NCBI RefSeq assembly: GCF_031451695.1
Contig: NZ_JARWAM010000001.1
Location: 186,001 to 250,000 of the forward strand
Direction of reading: 5' to 3'
DNA length: 64,000 nt
DNA from: Franzmannia qiaohouensis
GTDB taxonomy: Bacteria > Pseudomonadota > Gammaproteobacteria > Pseudomonadales > Halomonadaceae
Positions 59,630 through 64,000 of the stretch are shown here, one piece after another (the first letter of the stretch is position 1; each line of letters starts with the position of its first letter). The notes beneath the pieces are model-generated. The model worked only from the letters and a program-made list of their open reading frames with translations, was not told the DNA's origin and did not search any database. Position numbers and translations under genes: made by a program.

Positions 59630-61012
59630 ATGAGCAACTCCCCACAGGGCCAGCGGCCCTCGCGCACCGTCAATCAGGATCCCGATGCCATGCCGCCGCT
59701 CGGCAAGGCCATCCCGCTGGGCCTGCAGCACATCATGGCGATGTTCGCCGGGAACGTGACCCCGCCGATCATCATCGCCGGGGTGATCGGCGCCGCCACC
59801 GGTGAACAGATCTTCCTGATTCAGGTAGCGCTGTTCGTGGCCGGCATCTCGACGCTGATCCAGACCATCGGCATGGGGCCGATCGGCGCCCGCCTGCCTA
59901 TCGTCCAGGGCACCAGCTTCGGTTTCCTGCCGGTGGCCCTGCCGCTGGCCAACGCCTTCGGGCTCGCCGCGGTGCTGGGCGCCTCCTTGATCGCCGGCCT
60001 GCTGCAGATCGTGCTGGGGGCCTTTCTCAAGAAGATTCGCCACTGGTTCTCGCCGGTGGTCACCGGCATCGTGGTGCTGTTGATCGGCATCACCCTGATG
60101 CCGGTGGGTCTCAACTATGCCGCCGGCGGGGTGGGGGCCGATGACTTTGCCTCGCCCACCAACCTAGGCCTGGCGCTGTTCGTACTGGTGGTGACCATCG
60201 TCGCCCACCAGTTCGGCCGCGGCTTTCTCAAGGCCGCCTCGGTGCTGGTGGGGCTGACCAGCGGCTACCTGGTGGCCATCGCCCTGGGCATGGTCGATTT
60301 CTCAAGCGTCACCGATGCCGCCTGGTTCGCCATTCCCCAGCCACTGCAGTACGGATTGGAGTTCCATCTGACCGCCATCGTCGGCATGACGCTTATCATG
60401 TTCGTGGTCGGCCTCGAGACCATCGGCAACATCTCCGCCATCACCATCGGCGGTGCCGGCCGTCAGGCCAAGGATCGCGAACTCTCCGGCGGCGTGATGG
60501 CCGACGGCGTGGCCACCTCCTTCGCCGCCTTCTTCAACACCCTGCCCAACACCGCTTATGCCCAGAACGTCGGCCTGATCACCCTGACCGGCGTGGTCAG
60601 TCGCCACGTGGTGACCATCGGCGGCATCTTGCTGATCTGCATGGGCCTGTTCCCCAAGCTGGGCGGCCTGGTGGCGGCCATGCCGCATGCGGTGCTGGGC
60701 GGCGCCGGTGTGGTGATGTTCGGCATGATCGCCTCGGCGGGGCTCAAGATCATCCAGGAGTGCGAGCTCAATCAGCGCGCCATGCTGATCATCGCCGTCG
60801 CCATGAGCCTGGGTATCGGCCTGCCAGCGGTGGAGGCCATCGCCGACACCATGCCCGGTCAGGCCGGCCTGTTGCTCAAATCGGGCCTGGTGCCAGCGGC
60901 ATTCGCTGCCCTGCTGCTAGACGCCATCCTGCCCGGCAAGCCCGGGCGCCAGCAGCCCGCCGCCGATGACGCCGTGGCCAGCAAGAGCGAAAGCGCCCAG
61001 TCCAATATCTGA
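59630..61012 (+). CDS. NCS2-family urate/xanthine permease
   Basis: A 460-residue nucleobase-cation symporter-2 protein with about 14 helices. The NAT signature QNVGLITLTG is at residues 312-321, and PIVQGTSFGF near 90-99 and GLETIGNISAITIG near 261-274 are conserved substrate-site helices. The family imports xanthine or urate by proton symport. The gene lies on the plus strand between ubiI and ubiH, which are normally adjacent, and it has purine-type operator boxes. I infer that it supplies urate to PuuD. Confidence 0.92.
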   Translation: MSNSPQGQRPSRTVNQDPDAMPPLGKAIPLGLQHIMAMFAGNVTPPIIIAGVIGAATGEQIFLIQVALFVAGISTLIQTIGMGPIGARLPIVQGTSFGFLPVALPLANAFGLAAVLGASLIAGLLQIVLGAFLKKIRHWFSPVVTGIVVLLIGITLMPVGLNYAAGGVGADDFASPTNLGLALFVLVVTIVAHQFGRGFLKAASVLVGLTSGYLVAIALGMVDFSSVTDAAWFAIPQPLQYGLEFHLTAIVGMTLIMFVVGLETIGNISAITIGGAGRQAKDRELSGGVMADGVATSFAAFFNTLPNTAYAQNVGLITLTGVVSRHVVTIGGILLICMGLFPKLGGLVAAMPHAVLGGAGVVMFGMIASAGLKIIQECELNQRAMLIIAVAMSLGIGLPAVEAIADTMPGQAGLLLKSGLVPAAFAALLLDAILPGKPGRQQPAADDAVASKSESAQSNI

Positions 61013-62227
61013 TCAGCGCTCCAGCCCCATCGCGCGCCGCGCCAAGCCGCGGCGCAGCGGCCCGACCAGGTTGAGCCCCACCAGGCCCGCCGCACGGGCG
61101 TGGGAGAGCCAGCCGTTGTCGATGCCGAAGAGCCGGATCAGACCGTCGCTGAAGCGAATCACGTTATGCCGGTCGACACCGCGGCGGCGCTCGAGATCGG
61201 CCAGCGTCTCGGCACTGCCCGGCCCCAGGCCGCGCTGCCGAGAAGCCTCTAGCGCCGCGACCAGATCCATCACCCCACGCAGTGCCAGGTTGAAGCCCTG
61301 ACCGGCCACCGGGTGCAGCGCATGGGCAGCATTGCCCAGCACTACCAGCCCTGGGCGGGTCGGCTCCTCGGCGGTGACCAGCGACAGCGGGTAGCAGTGA
61401 CGCGTGCCGACGCGGCGGAAGCGGCCGGCGCGATCGCCGAACGCCGCTTGCAGCCGGGCCAGGAAGTCACTGTCGGAAAGCGCCAGGGTGGCCTGCTCGA
61501 CCCCCGCGCGGTGGGTCCAGATCAGTTCCATGCGCTGCCCCGAGAGCGGCAGCAGCGCCAGCGGGCCTTCCGCGGTGAAACGCTCGAAGGCCATGCCGCG
61601 GTGCGGCTTGCTGACCTCGAGGTTGGCGATCAATGCCACCTGATCGTAGGGCGTGGCCTGGCTGACGATGCCCAGCTGCTCCTTGAGCCCCGAGCGTCCA
61701 CCGTCGGCCAGCACCGTCAGCTCGGCGTCGAGGGTCGCGCCATCCGACAGCCGCAGGCGATGCCCCCCGGGCTGGGGGACGATCGTCTCGACCCGCGCCG
61801 GGCAGTGCCATTCGAGGTCGAGCGTCGCCAGACGCTGGTGCAGCACCCGTCCCAGCCAGGCATTGGGGATCACATGGCCCAGCGCCGCCACGCCCAGCTC
61901 TGCGGCATTCAGGCGGGTCACCCCGAGGCGGCCGCGCTCGCTGATGTGGATGTCACGGATCGGCTCGGCCTGCTCGGCAAGGCTCGACCACAGTCCCAGC
62001 CGGGCGAAATGCTCGCAGGAGCCCTGGGCGATGGCGCTGGCACGCGCATCGAAGCTGGGTTGCGGTTCCGGCTCAACGTCTATACTCGAAGGCAGCGTAG
62101 CCGGTTCGATCACCGCCACCTTGAGCGCGTCACGCTCGATCAGCGGCGCCAGCGCCGCCGCCAGGCTGGCACCGACCAGCCCGCCACCTACGATGGCGAT
62201 ATCCACTCGACTGACTGGCTGCTTCAT
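61013..62227 (-). CDS. ubiH: 2-octaprenyl-6-methoxyphenol hydroxylase UbiH
   Basis: A 404-residue FAD monooxygenase of ubiquinone biosynthesis. IAIVGGGLVGASLAAAL near residue 11 binds ADP of FAD, LTVLADGGRSGLKEQLG near 165 is the DG motif and VVLGNAAHALHPVAGQGFNLALRG near 290 the GD motif. It lies 66 bp downstream of pepP, the standard order; its stop touches the stop of the convergent permease gene. Two TTACGTAA palindromes lie just upstream. Confidence 0.93.
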   Translation of the reverse strand: MKQPVSRVDIAIVGGGLVGASLAAALAPLIERDALKVAVIEPATLPSSIDVEPEPQPSFDARASAIAQGSCEHFARLGLWSSLAEQAEPIRDIHISERGRLGVTRLNAAELGVAALGHVIPNAWLGRVLHQRLATLDLEWHCPARVETIVPQPGGHRLRLSDGATLDAELTVLADGGRSGLKEQLGIVSQATPYDQVALIANLEVSKPHRGMAFERFTAEGPLALLPLSGQRMELIWTHRAGVEQATLALSDSDFLARLQAAFGDRAGRFRRVGTRHCYPLSLVTAEEPTRPGLVVLGNAAHALHPVAGQGFNLALRGVMDLVAALEASRQRGLGPGSAETLADLERRRGVDRHNVIRFSDGLIRLFGIDNGWLSHARAAGLVGLNLVGPLRRGLARRAMGLER

Positions 62228-62248
62228 GCGTAGCGCCTCTCGCTGCTA

Positions 62249-62265
62249 TTACGTAATTTACGTAA
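62249..62265. promoter_or_regulatory. Tandem TTACGTAA palindromes upstream of ubiH
   Basis: Two perfect TTACGTAA sequences are spaced 9 nt start to start in the pepP-ubiH gap, about 22 nt before the ubiH ATG. Together they form a near-symmetric 19-bp element. They may be an operator or promoter element; I know no regulator for them. Confidence 0.45.
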
Positions 62266-62293
62266 TGTAGATTTCAACCACTCCGCACACTGA

Positions 62294-63652
62294 TCACGAC
62301 GTGACCATCAGCGCCTCGATATCCTCGACCCGCTTGGGCACCGCCGCGGTCAACACCTCGTGGCCGTTTACCGTCACCGCCACATCGTCCTCGATGCGTA
62401 TGCCGATCCCGCGATACTCAGCGGGAATGTCCTCGGCATCAGGTACGTAGAGGCCCGGCTCCACGGTAAGCACCATGCCCGGCAGCAGCCCTCGTGGCTC
62501 GCCGTCGAGGCGATAGTCGCCGACGTCGTGGACATCCAGCCCCAGCCAGTGCGAGGTGGAGTGCAGATAAAAGCGGCGGTAGGCGTCGCTGTCGATGTTG
62601 GCCTCGAGCTCACCCTCGAGCAGGCCCAGCGCCAGCAGCCCCTGGGTCAGGTCGCGTACCACGCCATCGTGGATCGCCTTGAGCGTCACCCCCGGCGCCA
62701 CCGCTGCCACGGCGCGCTCCTGGGCCGCCAGCACTACCTCGTAGAGCGCGCGCTGCGCCGCGTTGAAACGGCCGCTGACCGGGAAGGTGCGGGTGATGTC
62801 GCCGGCATAGAGGTCGAACTCGGCACCGGCGTCGATCAGCACCAGTTCGCCGTCACGTAGCGCATCGCGGTTGGAGATGTAGTGGAGTACGCAGGCGTTG
62901 GCGCCGCCGCCGACGATGCTGGCATAGGCCGGGCCGCTGGCGCCGTGCCACATGAATTCGTGCTCCAGCTCGGCCTGCAGCTGATACTCATGCAGGCCCG
63001 GCGCTGCGGTGCGCATGGCGCGCAGGTGGGCACGCGCCGAGATCTCGCCGGCGTGGCGCAGCAGCGCAAGCTCCGCCGCGCTCTTGACCAGGCGCTGTTC
63101 GTGAATCAGTGCCGCCACGTCGCTGAATCGACTCGGCGCCACGGCGCCTTGCCGGCGTCGCCCCTGCAGCTCGCCGCGCACGGCCTCGGCCAGGGCCATG
63201 GCCTCGGCGTCATCGAACGGCACGTAAAGCGTCTCGCGGCCATCGAGCAACTCTGCCAACCGCGCCTCGCGCTCGGCGTTCTCGAACGCCTGGTCGATGC
63301 CAAACTCGGCCTCGGCACCGGCCGCGCCGAGGCGTACGCCGGTCCAGGCTTCGAGGGTGGCGTCCTTGTCCTGGCAGAACAGCACGCACTCGCCGGCCTC
63401 GCGGCCGGGCAATAGCAGCAGCAGGGCGTCCGGTTCGGGAAAGCCGCTCAGGTAGTGGAAGTCGCTGTTCTGGCGGAAGGCGAACTCGCTGTCCCGCGAG
63501 CGGGTCACCAGGGTCGCCGCCGGCAGCAGCACGGCACTATTGGGCGCCAGCGAGGCCATCAGTGTGAGGCGACGGTCGCGATATTCGGCCAGGCCGATCG
63601 GCGCCGGTCGTGGCAGGGCGGGGGGCAGCAGCATGGCATCTCGAGACGACAT
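62294..63652 (-). CDS. pepP: Xaa-Pro aminopeptidase P
   Basis: A 452-residue M24 metallopeptidase that removes N-terminal residues next to proline. The N-terminal domain covers about 1-175, and the pita-bread domain holds the metal ligands: LVLIDAGAEFDLYAGDITRTFP near 265-286, HSTSHWLGLDVHDVG near 360-374 and MVLTVEPGLYV near 395-405. It starts directly at the ygfB stop (TGAATG), the conserved ygfB-pepP-ubiH order. Confidence 0.96.
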   Translation of the reverse strand: MSSRDAMLLPPALPRPAPIGLAEYRDRRLTLMASLAPNSAVLLPAATLVTRSRDSEFAFRQNSDFHYLSGFPEPDALLLLLPGREAGECVLFCQDKDATLEAWTGVRLGAAGAEAEFGIDQAFENAEREARLAELLDGRETLYVPFDDAEAMALAEAVRGELQGRRRQGAVAPSRFSDVAALIHEQRLVKSAAELALLRHAGEISARAHLRAMRTAAPGLHEYQLQAELEHEFMWHGASGPAYASIVGGGANACVLHYISNRDALRDGELVLIDAGAEFDLYAGDITRTFPVSGRFNAAQRALYEVVLAAQERAVAAVAPGVTLKAIHDGVVRDLTQGLLALGLLEGELEANIDSDAYRRFYLHSTSHWLGLDVHDVGDYRLDGEPRGLLPGMVLTVEPGLYVPDAEDIPAEYRGIGIRIEDDVAVTVNGHEVLTAAVPKRVEDIEALMVTS

Positions 63653-64000
63653 TCAGTGGGGCTCCTCGACCTGTTCGACCTGAGGCTTGCCGGGGTGCTG
63701 CTCGGTGTACAGCAGCATCGCCGCCATGCGGACGTGCTCGGTCAGCGCGAACAGATCGTTCTCGTTTTCGCTGCTCTCCTCGAGCTCGGTGTCGATGGCG
63801 GCCAGCCCCTCGAGATCGTCCAGCGCTTCGCGCAGCGGCGCCGACCAGCCCTGGCGCCGCTCGGGATCGACATCGTTGAGTACCTCGAGAAAGCCCAGCG
63901 TCCACTCCTGCAGGCCGCGGGCGCGCTCGGCCAGCGAGAACATCTCGTCGGGGAGCAGCGGCTCGTAGTTGAGCGCTTCGCCAGCCAGCGCCTCGAGACT
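63653..64000 (-). CDS. ygfB: YgfB/UPF0149 family protein, partial
   Basis: The C-terminal 115 residues of a YgfB-type protein cut by the window end. The segment FSLAERARGLQEWTLGFL and the acidic ending with ENENDLFALTEHVRMAAMLLYTE are typical. The function is unknown in most bacteria; in Pseudomonas aeruginosa YgfB affects ampC regulation. It precedes pepP with adjoining stop and start codons. Confidence 0.9.
   Translation of the reverse strand, partial: SLEALAGEALNYEPLLPDEMFSLAERARGLQEWTLGFLEVLNDVDPERRQGWSAPLREALDDLEGLAAIDTELEESSENENDLFALTEHVRMAAMLLYTEQHPGKPQVEQVEEPH

Overview
The window is chromosomal DNA from a GC-rich gammaproteobacterium, most likely Halomonas or a close relative in the Halomonadaceae. 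This is inferred from the neighbourhoods (gpmI-envC-ctpA, rsmE, secB-yibN, gshB-tonB-yqgE-ruvX, pepP-ubiH-ubiI), from the many TRAP, TTT and ABC uptake systems for organic solutes, and from the protein sequences read by eye. I annotate 64 coding sequences. I see no rRNA, tRNA, CRISPR array, insertion sequence or prophage.

Region by region (1-based). 1-7460: a minus-strand catabolic operon with a class III CoA-transferase, an enoyl-CoA hydratase, a tripartite tricarboxylate transporter (TctC, TctB, TctA), a hotdog thioesterase, a TauE-type exporter, a GntR/FCD regulator and the start of a DapA-like aldolase. 7470-14360: a PLP deaminase, then the glyoxylate-to-glycerate pathway (glycerate kinase, tartronate semialdehyde reductase, hydroxypyruvate isomerase, glyoxylate carboligase). 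14519-31829: a purine/ureide cluster with ureidoglycolate lyase, ureidoglycine aminohydrolase, PuuE allantoinase, an Asp/Glu/hydantoin-type racemase, two NCS1 permeases, a dipeptide-type ABC operon bracketed by two near-identical GntR regulators, PuuD urate oxidase, HIU hydrolase, OHCU decarboxylase and an IclR regulator. 31907-37487: core genes (pyrB, a membrane protein, ruvX, yqgE, tonB, gshB, a CvfB-like S1 protein). 37714-44782: an acid-sugar operon (AraD1 family, rhamnonate dehydratase-like enzyme, PdxA2-like dehydrogenase, TRAP transporter) with a divergent GntR regulator. 44809-52930: a MocR regulator, a DUF1127 protein, rsmE, secB, yibN, gpmI, envC, ctpA. 52954-58187: a spermidine/putrescine-type ABC operon with a co-transcribed metallo-beta-lactamase-fold hydrolase and a divergent TetR regulator. 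58216-64000: ubiI, a urate/xanthine permease, ubiH, pepP and the start of ygfB.

How it works together: urate would be imported by the NCS2 permease, oxidised by PuuD, taken through HiuH, UraD and PuuE to allantoate, and from ureidoglycine through AllE and AllA to glyoxylate. Gcl, GlxR and the kinase then feed the carbon into central metabolism as 2-phosphoglycerate. Allantoate amidohydrolase (the step between PuuE and AllE) is not in this window. An operator-like octamer, TGTATACA or a close variant, precedes most transcription units of this route, including the distant NCS2 permease, and probably serves one or both twin GntR proteins. A second box, TGGAA-N5-TTCCA, precedes gcl and allE and may be bound by the IclR protein.

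The most unusual non-coding feature is a dispersed structured repeat of about 110 bp, present five times in intergenic gaps (11.3, 12.3, 15.1, 33.0 and 48.5 kb). Its stems differ in sequence between copies but stay complementary, which points to selection on the fold of an RNA or a DNA hairpin.
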